The notes: generated by a model not told the origin, from the letters alone. A stretch of DNA of 39,761 bases from Oceanospirillum sediminis (GCF_014164585.1 NZ_JACJFM010000044.1:1-39761), one strand, 5' to 3'. Counted from the first letter of the stretch, positions 1 to 8,644 are shown. Made by a program: numbers and translations.

Positions 1-122
1 AGAAGGTGAAACATGAGTGGTTGCCGCTAACTGCATATCTAAGCTTTGATGCCTTATGTAAGTCTGTTCATGAGATTCTGAGGAGCTATGGAGATAAATA
101 TCGGATTAATTTTGTATGACTA
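1..122 (+). mobile_element. Right end of an IS630-type insertion sequence (boundary inferred)
   Basis: The transposase tail stops at 119 and the interrupted minus-strand gene begins at once. IS630 elements insert at TA and duplicate it, and a TA lies at 121-122, so the junction is plausibly there. Only one end is in the window, so the terminal inverted repeat cannot be confirmed. Confidence 0.45.
3..119 (+). CDS. IS630 family transposase, C-terminal fragment cut by window edge
   Basis: An open frame enters from the left edge and gives 38 residues ending at TGA. The peptide contains WLPLTAYLSFDALCKSVHEI and then LRSYGDKYRINFV, which matches the usual C-terminus of IS630-family (Tc1/mariner-like DDE) transposases. 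The catalytic part lies outside the window, so activity cannot be judged. The stop codon is directly next to the end of the neighbouring minus-strand gene, which suggests that the element end lies here. Family assignment is from recalled similarity of this tail. Confidence 0.72.
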   Translation, partial: KVKHEWLPLTAYLSFDALCKSVHEILRSYGDKYRINFV

Positions 123-872
123 CTTAATATCAGTACCGTTACTCAGTTCCAGTTGTATTGCATTACTAGCTACTTTTGATGATGTTATGGTTAAACCGTC
201 AATCAGATGTATACGATTATTTCCTTGACCATCAGTAATAGTGATTGATGTGTTTGAATCAGTCAGTACCGGAGAAATAATATAGTCATCATCTCCAGAG
301 CCTGCGGAAACGACACCTCTTTGTACAATGATGTGTGAGCTATCATTGTTATTAGTTTCTGTATTGCTACCTGTATCTACGTTAGTGTCAGGAGATGTAT
401 TATCAGTATCTGAGGGCATATCATCAGCATTTTCATCTGAGATTGTCTCTGTTATAAATAAGTAGCAGTCCTTGTAGTAACTTCCCTGAAACCATGAGGC
501 TGAGATATAATACCAATCAGACTTGTCAGGTATAACCCCAAGGAGCATGTCATACTCATAATCGGCATCACTGGCAGCATCATTATCTTCTTCGTTTGAT
601 ACCAACGCTGTTCCATATTTATCTGCAATCACCAGGGAAAAAGGGTCATAATAGCTTGCAGAAGAGAGGTTGTAGATATTACCTTCTGTCAAATATATCT
701 TAAAAGTAGAATCGAGCAAGGCATAGTTTTCTGACGTATGGTAGTAAACATAATTGTCATACCAGTCATTAGTATCACTGTTCTCTGAGAACGTAAGTGT
801 AATTGCACCTGATCGATCATCGCTTTCTATATCCCATCCAGAATATGGCGTATTATCATCGAGAGAAAACAT
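120..872 (-). CDS. RTX/PPC-like secreted protein, probably truncated at its C-terminus
   Basis: The 250-residue product is very acidic and rich in Asp, Ser, Thr, Asn and Tyr. Residues of about 1-148 resemble a pre-peptidase C-terminal-like beta domain (pattern DWY...IYL..G..Y.L, then DP..L.I.D..G). Residues of about 149-182 are a low-complexity Ser/Asp/Thr/Asn linker. Residues of about 185-250 look like the glycine/aspartate-rich region of RTX-like proteins (AGSGDDDYIIS, ITDGQGNNRIHLIDG). In such proteins this region normally continues; here it stops abruptly after GTDIK, exactly where the IS630 end begins. No signal peptide is seen, as expected for type I secretion. The start ATG has AAAGGA upstream. 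It is probably an IS-truncated gene, so function is doubtful. Confidence 0.6.
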   Translation of the reverse strand: MFSLDDNTPYSGWDIESDDRSGAITLTFSENSDTNDWYDNYVYYHTSENYALLDSTFKIYLTEGNIYNLSSASYYDPFSLVIADKYGTALVSNEEDNDAASDADYEYDMLLGVIPDKSDWYYISASWFQGSYYKDCYLFITETISDENADDMPSDTDNTSPDTNVDTGSNTETNNNDSSHIIVQRGVVSAGSGDDDYIISPVLTDSNTSITITDGQGNNRIHLIDGLTITSSKVASNAIQLELSNGTDIK

Positions 873-1225
873 AATTATCCTTTGTATTGATGTTTTACAT
901 GGTGTGGATTTATACTATGGTCAGTGATTATTGGCAATGCCCGGTTTTCTATTTTTTATTTGAGACTTTATTTGTCGCATATATGCGTCGTGTATTGTCT
1001 GGTGTTGATTTTTCAATGATAAATATAATGTTTGTATGGTGATTGTTTTATTAGCTCTTTCTGCTGATGGACTAAGCTTTCATCTGAGTTTTTTTTACTT
1101 TACTTCCATTTCTGGCTGGGGTCTGAAAAAAGGCCTGATAAACTACTCTGCATTCATATGGTGCTGGTTTTAGCTGTCATATCCTGAAACCGCACAGCAT
1201 ATATCTGTAACATAGGCTTTGAACA
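873..1225. other. Intergenic region, 353 bp, AT-rich, divergent promoters expected
   Basis: This stretch separates the truncated RTX-like gene (minus) and the EamA transporter (plus). No gene was found. It holds one perfect 12-bp palindrome, CGCATATATGCG, at 976-987. No clear promoter hexamers or terminator could be fixed by eye. Confidence 0.5.
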
Positions 1226-2113
1226 ATGAATGCAATAAGTATCCTTCAGCTATTTCTGCTGGCAGCAATCTGGGGTGGATCATTTCTGTTTATGCGTATG
1301 GGGGCTCCGGTACTGGGGGCAACCTGGTTGGTAGAGCTGAGAGTCGGGCTTGCTGCTTTATTTCTGACTCTGGTCGCGATATTGCTGAAGAAAACAGTAT
1401 CGTTTCGTGGAGTGAAGAAGCACTTTATTATTCTTGGTTTTTTTAATTCGGTGCTGCCATTTATGTTATTTGGCTATGCAGCTCATACCTTGTCTGCATC
1501 TTTGCTATCTATTCTGAATGCGACAGCACCAATCTGGGGTGGTCTGATTATGGCCGTCTGGTACAAAGAAGCTATTTCACTCAAAGCTTTATTGGGTATG
1601 GCTGCCGGTATCTGTGGTGTGGCTATTCTGGTGGGATTTGATCCTGTAGCACTACAGCCGGGCTCTGCTCTGGCTGTTACAGCCGCCGTTATGGCGGCCG
1701 GGAGCTATGGAATTGCCAGCACCTATGCCAGAAGTGCAATGACTGTAGAGCCATTTAATAACGCTTACGGCAGTATGTGGGCCGCGACGCTGATTCTGGT
1801 GCTATTATTGCCTTTTGATGTGCCACAGCAAATGCCGGGTCTGACGATTTCACTGGCAGTACTGGCACTTGGTGTTATCTGTAGTGGTGTAGCTTATCTG
1901 CTGTATTTCAGACTGATCAGTGATATTGGTCCGGCTTCTACATTAACCGTGACCTTTCTGATTCCTATGTTTGGCATACTCTGGGGTTACCTTATCCTGG
2001 ATGAAGCTCTGGGCTGGCATACGTTAGTGGGTTCTCTTATTGTTATCAGCGGTACTATACTGGTTACTGGTTTTTCAATTAAAAGTCTGGCCCGGAAGCC
2101 GCATGTGGATTGA
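1226..2113 (+). CDS. DMT-superfamily EamA transporter
   Basis: The 295-residue protein is almost entirely hydrophobic, with about ten predicted membrane helices arranged as two EamA repeats (residues about 5-135 and 150-285). The N-terminus LFLLAAIWGGSFLFMRMGAP and the second-half stretch ending LIPMFGILWGYLILDE are typical of drug/metabolite transporters of the EamA/RhaT type. Such proteins sit in the inner membrane and export small metabolites, amino acids or drugs; the substrate cannot be read from the sequence. It appears monocistronic. The ATG at 1226 gives the normal family length. The upstream ribosome site is weak. Confidence 0.88.
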   Translation: MNAISILQLFLLAAIWGGSFLFMRMGAPVLGATWLVELRVGLAALFLTLVAILLKKTVSFRGVKKHFIILGFFNSVLPFMLFGYAAHTLSASLLSILNATAPIWGGLIMAVWYKEAISLKALLGMAAGICGVAILVGFDPVALQPGSALAVTAAVMAAGSYGIASTYARSAMTVEPFNNAYGSMWAATLILVLLLPFDVPQQMPGLTISLAVLALGVICSGVAYLLYFRLISDIGPASTLTVTFLIPMFGILWGYLILDEALGWHTLVGSLIVISGTILVTGFSIKSLARKPHVD

Positions 2114-2382
2114 TCCGTTATGATGAGCAGACGTCGTTTTATCCGTGATTCCACTGCTGGAAGTGTTTTTCCGATATTCTATTCAGAAAGCACAGATTAT
2201 GCCTTTGTATGATAATAACTCGCTATTTATTCCCGCTGATGACGGCAGCATTCATTGTTCTGTATCAGCAGAAAACGAGAGTTATTCTGTAATTTTATAC
2301 TGAGGATTGCTGGACATAGCTTGCGTAAGTCTGTTCTTATTCAAAAGACTCTCTTATGTGTTGCCTGAAGGGCAGGTATCTC
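2114..2382. other. Intergenic region between EamA transporter and solute-binding protein
   Basis: No convincing gene was found here. The stretch just before the next gene carries GAAGGGCAGG, which places the ribosome near the ATG at 2383. No clear intrinsic terminator follows the EamA gene. Confidence 0.4.
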
Positions 2383-3513
2383 ATGTTGGTATTGACCAGA
2401 ATACAGAAGCAACTGCTGATCTGGAGTGTAGGTTTAAGTTTTCTTGGCGCTTCTTATAGCTGGGCCGAGTCTATCCGGGTCTTTACCTGGCAGGGATATG
2501 TCCAGCCTGAAGAAATAGCCGCTGTGAATCAGTTACTGAAATCATCCGGGTATGATTACGAAATAGAGGTCATTACTCCCTGGGCAGAAGGCCCTGAGCA
2601 GATGTTTAATGTGATTCGCTCCGGGCGTGCGGATATTTCATTCCTGACTTTGAATTATCTTAAGATGCAGGATGCTCGCCTGCTCAGGTTGCTACAACCC
2701 ATTGATATCCGTTCTCCCCGATTAGGTAACTATCATAAGCTGCTGGATATTCTGAAAACCATTCCGATGGGGATGCAGAATGATCAGGTGTATTATATTC
2801 CCTGGGCTGGAGGAGCCTATGGTATCTGGGCCGATATGAATAAGGTCAGTTCTGATGAGCTTCCTGACTCTGTTAATAAGCTCTGGGCACCTCGGTGGAA
2901 GGGGCACCTTTCTCTGAGTTCTGGCCAGATTCAGCCTAACATTGCTCTGACATCTATGGCGCTGGGGAAGACACCTTTCTATCTGAATAGTATTAAGGAG
3001 TACGGCCGTTTACGTATGTATCTTGCGGCAGATAGTGATATTCAGCAAAAGCTGAACCAGTTGTATCAGCAGGTCAGCTATTTCTGGAATAGTGCTCCCC
3101 AGGTCCATGATTCTGTGGAACTAATAGCGTCTTATGGTCCAGCAGTATCAACCTGGAATGCGAGCGGGGGAAACTGGCGGTTACTTAATTTAAAAGAAGG
3201 CAATACGGTCTGGCTGGATACTATTAATTTTCATAAAAATCTGTCTGGAAAAAAGCTGGAAGCCGCAGAGATCTTTGCGAATTATTTTATAGGCAGAATA
3301 GTTCAGAACAGAGCCGTACTTCAGCTAGGGCTGGTAGCGGCTTCCGAAGAAGCTGTTGTTTTGTCGGAGCAGTTTCGTCCCGGAAACTTTTTTAAAGAGG
3401 ATATGTTCTGGCCACCTTACTGGAAAGGTGCTGATAATGTGATGAAAAGCATGTCAGAAAAAGCAATGAGGGCCTGGAAACTTCAGTCTCAGCAGGCCCT
3501 GACAAAACAGTGA
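2383..3513 (+). CDS. Periplasmic solute-binding protein, PotD/spermidine-putrescine-like
   Basis: The product (376 residues from this start) has a Sec signal peptide with hydrophobic core LLIWSVGLSFLGASYS and a probable cut after SWA, residue 28. The mature part begins ESIRVFTWQGYVQPEE, the normal start of group-1 PotD-like binding proteins. The later IPWAGGAYGIWADMNKV and LWAPRWKGHLSLSS also fit that fold. Such proteins capture polyamines or similar cations in the periplasm for an ABC importer, but no permease or ATPase is next to it, so it is an orphan or serves a sensor. An earlier ATG at 2356 is in frame, but GAAGGGCAGG six bases before 2383 and a better signal peptide favour 2383. Confidence 0.8.
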   Translation: MLVLTRIQKQLLIWSVGLSFLGASYSWAESIRVFTWQGYVQPEEIAAVNQLLKSSGYDYEIEVITPWAEGPEQMFNVIRSGRADISFLTLNYLKMQDARLLRLLQPIDIRSPRLGNYHKLLDILKTIPMGMQNDQVYYIPWAGGAYGIWADMNKVSSDELPDSVNKLWAPRWKGHLSLSSGQIQPNIALTSMALGKTPFYLNSIKEYGRLRMYLAADSDIQQKLNQLYQQVSYFWNSAPQVHDSVELIASYGPAVSTWNASGGNWRLLNLKEGNTVWLDTINFHKNLSGKKLEAAEIFANYFIGRIVQNRAVLQLGLVAASEEAVVLSEQFRPGNFFKEDMFWPPYWKGADNVMKSMSEKAMRAWKLQSQQALTKQ

Positions 3514-3640
3514 TCGTCGCATCATATACAGATAGCTTGTCTTCTGTACCTATGATGAACCGATACTCCGGAGAATAATGAGATATTGAGTCGCTCTGAT
3601 AGGTAAAAATTTTATAATATTCACATCGCTTACACTAGCA

Positions 3641-4894
3641 TCAGACCTGTCCACTGATTCGTACCTTAAATTTTTGTTGCAACATAAGGCCCGGCACAAA
3701 GATCATGGCGAGTATGATGGAGTAACTCATTGCTTCACCCAGGCTATAAATAAACAGCAGGCACGCTGCCAGTCCCGCTACAATTGCTGGACGATGTCGG
3801 GCAGACAATAGCTTCCAGGCGGCCAGCATTGATACGGTATAGATCATTACAAAGCAGCCATTAACCCAATGCGCCAGAGAAACAAAGTTCATCTCGAACA
3901 GATAACTCAGGATCAGCATAGCCGATGAGATAGAGATAAAACTGATCAGAGCAACAGAGGGAACCTGGTATTGATTCAACTGTTTCATTGCAGCAGGCAG
4001 AATACCTTCATTACTGAAACTCCAGGCCAGACGGGATGTGCTGGCTAAATAGACATTAAGTGTTGCAAAGCCGCTAATCAGACCCAGAATACCGATAATC
4101 CAGCGACCACCGTCTCCTAATAAAAGACTGAATGCACCCACCATTGCAAGATCATTCTCTGGGTTCAGCATAGAGAGCCAGGTACAGGCCATGTAGATCA
4201 GTCCAACCAGGGCGACACCACCCAGACAAGCAGGAATAAAGTCTTTTTTAACATCTTTAAATTCACCGGCCAGGTGAGTTACTGCTTCAATACCCAGAAA
4301 ACTCCATACTGCCAGGCTGATGGCAGCCAGGATACCGCTTTGTGTATCCGTTACAACAGGCAATGCTCCGGATGGTTGAATATCAGACGATAATAAAAGA
4401 CTGGTGAGCATGACAGAAACGACACTCAGAATAACAAGTGTCAGGCCCAGCTGAATCCGGCCAGAGAGCTGCAGACCTTTTCTGTTTACCATAAACAGAG
4501 ATAGGAAGACGCCCAGCTCAGCCATTAGTGTCTGAAAAGGTGTCAGTGATATGAGAGGTTTTAAAAACTCAAATGTCATAATTAAAGCCCCTGCTACTCC
4601 AGGGGGAATTGCGAACAGAAATATCAGGCCAATAACTCGTCCAGGCAATGCTCCGAAGGCTTTTTCTGTAAAGTACGCTGGCCCTGCTGCATGGGTATAG
4701 TGACGGCCTAATTCTGCAAAGACCAGTGTTAGAGGCAAAATAGCCAATAGCAGAAAACCCCATGCCCAGATTGCCTTATCTCCGGCAGCCTGTAGTGTCA
4801 GCTGAGGCAGAATAAAAACACCTGTTCCTAATAAGGTCGTAGCAATCAGTCCCATGCCTTGCCAGCGAGTAATTGTTTGATTTAGCCTTGTCAT
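3641..4894 (-). CDS. yjeH: YjeH-like L-methionine/branched-chain amino-acid exporter (APC family)
   Basis: The 417-residue protein has about twelve membrane helices and the APC-family start GMGLIATTLLGTGVFILPQL. Segments AWGFLLLAILPLTLVFAELG, FLGIEAVTHLAGEFKDVKKD and GFATLNVYLASTSRLAWS line up well with my memory of E. coli YjeH (418 residues), which exports methionine and branched-chain amino acids. The frame stays open to a TTG at 4918, but the ATG at 4894 with GGAG eight bases before it gives the family length. It is divergent from an Lrp/AsnC-type gene, a common pairing in which the regulator senses amino acids and controls the exporter. Control by that neighbour is inferred. Confidence 0.82.
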   Translation of the reverse strand: MTRLNQTITRWQGMGLIATTLLGTGVFILPQLTLQAAGDKAIWAWGFLLLAILPLTLVFAELGRHYTHAAGPAYFTEKAFGALPGRVIGLIFLFAIPPGVAGALIMTFEFLKPLISLTPFQTLMAELGVFLSLFMVNRKGLQLSGRIQLGLTLVILSVVSVMLTSLLLSSDIQPSGALPVVTDTQSGILAAISLAVWSFLGIEAVTHLAGEFKDVKKDFIPACLGGVALVGLIYMACTWLSMLNPENDLAMVGAFSLLLGDGGRWIIGILGLISGFATLNVYLASTSRLAWSFSNEGILPAAMKQLNQYQVPSVALISFISISSAMLILSYLFEMNFVSLAHWVNGCFVMIYTVSMLAAWKLLSARHRPAIVAGLAACLLFIYSLGEAMSYSIILAMIFVPGLMLQQKFKVRISGQV

Positions 4895-5016
4895 CCCCTT
4901 CACTCCGGGTAAAACCAAAATTCTACTCTGTCTGTTGATTTCAATGCGTCAGAATCGGATGTGAATGTGCAGGATTTTTCATGTATTAGTTTCATTTTGT
5001 ACAGGCAGACCACCAG

Positions 5017-5451
5017 ATGGACCAGTTTGATCAGAAAATCATCGCCGCTCTCAGAGAAAATGCTCGTCAGAGTGTTTCTGCTATTGCTGAACAGGTAAAT
5101 CTTTCCCGCACAGCGGTTTCAGATCGTATTCGGCGTATGGAGGAAAAAGGTGAGATTCTGGGCTATCGGGTGATTACAGCGGAAGAAAAAGATTCCCCAT
5201 CGACTATTAAAGCTTGTCTTCAGATCAGTCATGGTGGCTTTAAATGTGCTCCCCTGGTGCAATATATGAAGAAATACCCCCAGGTAAAATCTTGCTACGG
5301 TGTTAGTGGTGAGGTTGATTTACTGGTAATGATAGAAACGTTTTCTATGCAGATGTTGCACGATATTCTGGCTGATATTGATAAAAAACTACCGGATGAT
5401 GCGCGTATGGTGACGCATACTGTGATGAAGGAGTGGCACCATGATGATTGA
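5017..5451 (+). CDS. Lrp/AsnC-family transcriptional regulator
   Basis: The 144-residue protein starts MDQFDQKIIAALRENARQSV, the usual Lrp/AsnC helix-turn-helix start. The DNA-binding part is residues about 1-60 (IAEQVNLSRTAVSDRIRRME). A RAM ligand-binding domain follows at about 65-140, with a VKSCYGVSGEVDLLVMIE core where the glycines that bind amino acids lie. Length is normal for the family. It is transcribed away from the YjeH-like exporter, so it most likely controls that gene and itself in response to an amino acid. The ligand cannot be read directly. The 122-bp gap between the two starts would hold the operator. Confidence 0.88.
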   Translation: MDQFDQKIIAALRENARQSVSAIAEQVNLSRTAVSDRIRRMEEKGEILGYRVITAEEKDSPSTIKACLQISHGGFKCAPLVQYMKKYPQVKSCYGVSGEVDLLVMIETFSMQMLHDILADIDKKLPDDARMVTHTVMKEWHHDD

Positions 5452-5454
5452 TTA

Positions 5455-5480
5455 TCAGCTAACCGGGAGAGGGTAGCTGA
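5455..5480. terminator. Stem-loop after the Lrp-family gene
   Basis: TCAGCTA at 5455-5461 pairs with TAGCTGA at 5474-5480 around a 12-base loop, four bases after the stop codon. There is no following T-run, so it may be an RNA-stabilising hairpin instead of an intrinsic terminator. The converging aldehyde dehydrogenase gene begins its 3' end about 60 bases later. Confidence 0.35.
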
Positions 5481-5542
5481 ATCCCTGAGAGATAAAGAGT
5501 GCTAATGCGGTATCAGAAATAATCTGTTTTTTAGTTGGACCA

Positions 5543-6970
5543 TTAGCGCAGAAATACCTTTTTCATCAATTTAACGGCTAAGTCTCTGTTTTTCAGGATA
5601 ATACCATTGCGTGATAACCAGGCAAATGAAGACACAATGGTTTTAGCATGGGAAAAGGTTTTGAAACCTTCATGACCATGGTAGTGCCCTATGCCAGATT
5701 CCCCTGTACCGCCGAAAGGTGCATCTTCAGCACCAACGTGTACCAGGGTGTCGTTGATACAAACTCCGCCGCTGTAGCTCTGATGGATTACCTGCTCAAT
5801 CAGTTGTGAGTTTTTGCTCATCAGATACAGTGCGAGAGGACGAGGACGGTTGCGAATGTAGTCAAATGCCTGCTGCACGTTCTGGTATGTCATGACAGGC
5901 AGAATCGGTCCGAAGATCTCTTCCTGCATAATCAGCATGTTATCGTTTACTCCGGTTAGCAGGCAGGGTTGTGTTCCCTTGCCAATACCCTCATCGGCCT
6001 GGATGGGGTTCTGAATCTGATGCCGTACTGCACCCTTTTGTACAGCGTCCTGCAGGTAACGGTCCAGGCGCTGAATCTGGCGCTGATCAATAATATGTCC
6101 GGATTGATTACTCTGGTTATTTTGCTGATAAAACTCAGCATAACGCTGCAGATAAGTGGCAATAAAAGCGTTCTCAGAGCCTTCAGGCAGGAATACATAA
6201 TCAGGTGCGACACAGATCTGACCTGCATTAATGCATTTACCCAACAAAATATTGTCAACGGCTGACTGGATGTCGGCATCAGGCGCTATGATTACCGGAG
6301 ACTTTCCTCCGAGTTCCAGTGTCACCGGGGTCAGGTTTTTAGCTGCTGCCTGAGCAACCCGTTTGCCAACTTGAGTGGAGCCGGTGAAAAACAGATGATT
6401 GAATGGTAAGGCGCTGAACTGAGCGGCGATATGGCTATCGCCTTCAACCAGAATAATCTGGTTTTCCATGCCTGCAAAAATGGCCTGCATGGCACGGTTC
6501 GTTGCCGGAGTAAATTCACTCATCTTAACCATAACCCGATTACCTGCCGCTAAGGCGGTAATGACAGGGCCAAGACTGAGAAAGACCGGGAAATTCCAGG
6601 GTACAATAACACCCACTACACCAACAGGCTGATAATGCACTTTGACTGAGGATGGAAACAGAAGTAAGCCGGCATGCCGGGCAGAAGGTTTCATCCATTG
6701 TTTCAGGTTTTTAAGGGTGTAGTTCAATTGTTGAATTGATGGCAGGATATCAGCCAGCAGAGAATCAAATTCACTGCGATAACCATAATCTTCATTCAGG
6801 GCCTGACAGAGTTGCTCCTGATTGTTGAGCAGGTTTTCCTTCAATTTTCGCAGCCACACTGCTCTTACCTGATATTCGGGCCAGGGTTCATTTCTGAAAA
6901 CATACTGTAACGATTCGAACGCCTCGTCCAGTGTCTGTTCTTGTGTCGTTACAGTGGCTTTCATATTCAT
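5543..6970 (-). CDS. Coniferyl-aldehyde-dehydrogenase-type NAD(P)-dependent aldehyde dehydrogenase
   Basis: The 475-residue protein is a full-length ALDH. Visible motifs are PWNFP (124-128) in the cofactor cleft, FTGST (196-200), the general base Glu219 in LELGGKSP and the catalytic Cys253 in NAGQICVAPDYV. The GQICVAPDYV form, the short length and the N-terminal helix pattern match the coniferyl aldehyde dehydrogenase branch (CalB-like), which oxidises aromatic and long-chain aldehydes to acids. The C-terminus has a basic/hydrophobic tail (WLSRNGIILKNRDLAVKLMK), common in membrane-associated members. No ferulate or coniferyl pathway genes are adjacent, so a general detoxification role is as likely. 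The start at 6970 has AAGAGA upstream; an internal ATG two codons on is possible. Confidence 0.85.
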   Translation of the reverse strand: MNMKATVTTQEQTLDEAFESLQYVFRNEPWPEYQVRAVWLRKLKENLLNNQEQLCQALNEDYGYRSEFDSLLADILPSIQQLNYTLKNLKQWMKPSARHAGLLLFPSSVKVHYQPVGVVGVIVPWNFPVFLSLGPVITALAAGNRVMVKMSEFTPATNRAMQAIFAGMENQIILVEGDSHIAAQFSALPFNHLFFTGSTQVGKRVAQAAAKNLTPVTLELGGKSPVIIAPDADIQSAVDNILLGKCINAGQICVAPDYVFLPEGSENAFIATYLQRYAEFYQQNNQSNQSGHIIDQRQIQRLDRYLQDAVQKGAVRHQIQNPIQADEGIGKGTQPCLLTGVNDNMLIMQEEIFGPILPVMTYQNVQQAFDYIRNRPRPLALYLMSKNSQLIEQVIHQSYSGGVCINDTLVHVGAEDAPFGGTGESGIGHYHGHEGFKTFSHAKTIVSSFAWLSRNGIILKNRDLAVKLMKKVFLR

Positions 6971-7133
6971 GGTGTAGTCTCTTTCTGATATTCAATCAGA
7001 CTGATTAGTTGATCCAGACTCTCATCTGAACATCATGTTTGTCAAAAGATTACTACGGCATTATTAATCTAATCACCGGTGATGCTAAAAACTGAAATTG
7101 CGTCAGACATGTGTATTTACATAGGAGGTGGGT

Positions 7134-7151
7134 ATGCAATCTGAAAGGTAA
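7134..7151 (+). CDS. Possible five-residue leader peptide before the RstB-like kinase gene
   Basis: TAGGAGGTG at 7122-7130 is the strongest Shine-Dalgarno sequence I noticed in the window, yet the ATG at 7134 opens a frame of only MQSER before TAA. The spacing is slightly short. Hairpins follow directly, so a translated leader that affects transcription is possible. It could equally be the relic of a lost gene. Confidence 0.25.
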   Translation: MQSER

Positions 7152-7186
7152 TCCTGTGAGTTATAGGCATACTCAGTACAGGCTGG

Positions 7187-7209
7187 AACCCTGGATACAG
7201 GGTTTTGTT
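7187..7209 (+). terminator. Short intrinsic-terminator-like hairpin in the kinase leader
   Basis: AACCCTG (7187-7193) and CAGGGTT (7198-7204) form a seven-pair stem with a GATA loop, followed by TTGTT so that the 3' side reads GGGTTTTGTT. A second stem upstream (CCTGTGAGT 7153-7161 with ACTC...ACAGG to 7182) lies between the mini-frame and this hairpin. It may act as an attenuator for the downstream kinase gene. Confidence 0.4.
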
Positions 7210-7309
7210 ATGAACAGGGATAACACTTGATAACAGATAGCGGCTGGCAGGTTAGCGGTTGTGCCATTAGCATAGATCGTATCTTTTTAATCGAACCAGG
7301 CCGGGTGAC

Positions 7310-8644
7310 ATGATCCGAATATTCTTGCCACTGTATTGTTTACTGTTTGTGTTCAGTGTGTTTCATGAGCATTTGTTTGATCGTTTTCTGCTCTGGATGG
7401 CTCCTGAAGCGGTTGAGGAGGATACCATCGGTGATCTGTCAGGCGCTTTTTATCTGATTGAAGAGGTTCTGCGTTTATCTTCACAGAGTGAATGGCCCGA
7501 AAAGCTGGAGAAGATGCAGGCGCCTAACATTCCAGTCAGATTAAAAGATATCACCTCTTATGAACTGTCTGCGGCAGTATGGCGGCGGTTGGATAATGGA
7601 GAAATTGTCGTTCCGGATGCTGAAGAGGATTTTGCACTAAAGAGACTTCCGGGCAGTAAACTACTGATACAGATAGGGCCAGTTGATACTGTGGAGTCCT
7701 ATGATCAGAGTGCCTGGCTCACTCTGGTGAGTGGCAGTAGTGGCATGGTTATCTGTATTTTACTCTGGACGCTCACTGTACAGCGTCGTATCAGGCATCT
7801 GTCTCAGGTTGCTCATCAGTTTGGAGAGGGGAACCTTACCATCCGGGCTGATGAAACAAACAGCCTGAGAGTCAGCGATCTGAACCAGAGCTTTAACAGC
7901 ATGGCTGATCGTATTCAGCAATTGATAGAGAGTCATAAACATCTGAGTAATGCGGTATCTCATGAGCTGAGAACACCAATCTCTCGTATTCGGTTTGAAC
8001 TGGATTATGCTGCGGATATTGATGATACAGATGAGTTAAGAGAATCTCTTAACAGTATTGCTGATGATGTGAGTGAGCTGGAAGATCTGGTGACTGAAGC
8101 ACTGGAGTATGCCCGTTATGAGAGGGCAGGTTTATTGCTTGAATATGAGACTCATGAACTGATTGACTGGCTGAGACGCTGGCATCACGATTTCCGTTTG
8201 TCAGCCTCGGGACTGGTATTTGACTGCCAGTTGCAGAGCAAAACACTGGCCGTTGCCTTTCATGAAGCGTCTATTAAACGTGCACTGGATAACCTGGTGC
8301 TGAATGCCGCTCGTTATGCCCGCTCGCAGATTGTTATCAGACAGGAACTATCAGATCAGCAGGTGATCATTCATATTGAAGATGATGGTCCTGGCATTGA
8401 TCAGGAATTATGGGATAACCTGTTTGAACCTTTTGTGCGTGCAGAAAAAAGCCGTTCAAAAGATACCGGAGGCTATGGGTTGGGTCTGGCTATTGTCAAA
8501 CAAATTATGTTACGCCATCAGGGAGATGTCAGTATCTCCCATTCTTCTCTGGGAGGGGCCTGCTTCAGTCTGAAATGGCCAGTGGCTATTTTGCCTTCTG
8601 ACAAGATATTTGCGATAGAAACAAGCAAATATACTCGTCGATAG
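7310..8644 (+). CDS. RstB-like two-component sensor histidine kinase
   Basis: The 444-residue membrane kinase has a first membrane helix at residues 2-18, a periplasmic part at about 20-135 with the RstB-like pattern RLDNGEIVVPD...LIQIGPV, a second helix at about 143-156, a HAMP linker at about 157-208, a HisKA domain with His218 in AVSHELRTPISRIR, and an ATPase domain with NLVLNAARYA, EDDGPGI and GGYGLGLAIV. It aligns along its length with my memory of E. coli RstB, which pairs with the response regulator RstA. No response regulator gene is adjacent on either side, so it is an orphan in this window. The ATG at 7310 gives the normal N-terminus, though the ribosome site is weak. Confidence 0.88.
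   Translation: MIRIFLPLYCLLFVFSVFHEHLFDRFLLWMAPEAVEEDTIGDLSGAFYLIEEVLRLSSQSEWPEKLEKMQAPNIPVRLKDITSYELSAAVWRRLDNGEIVVPDAEEDFALKRLPGSKLLIQIGPVDTVESYDQSAWLTLVSGSSGMVICILLWTLTVQRRIRHLSQVAHQFGEGNLTIRADETNSLRVSDLNQSFNSMADRIQQLIESHKHLSNAVSHELRTPISRIRFELDYAADIDDTDELRESLNSIADDVSELEDLVTEALEYARYERAGLLLEYETHELIDWLRRWHHDFRLSASGLVFDCQLQSKTLAVAFHEASIKRALDNLVLNAARYARSQIVIRQELSDQQVIIHIEDDGPGIDQELWDNLFEPFVRAEKSRSKDTGGYGLGLAIVKQIMLRHQGDVSISHSSLGGACFSLKWPVAILPSDKIFAIETSKYTRR

Larger units (their letters stand above)
6971..7309. other. Intergenic region with leader-like elements
   Basis: This 339-bp gap separates the divergent aldehyde dehydrogenase and RstB-like kinase genes. It contains a strong ribosome site followed by a five-codon frame (7123-7151), then two hairpins (7153-7182 and 7187-7206). 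These are listed separately. No longer gene was found. Confidence 0.5.
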
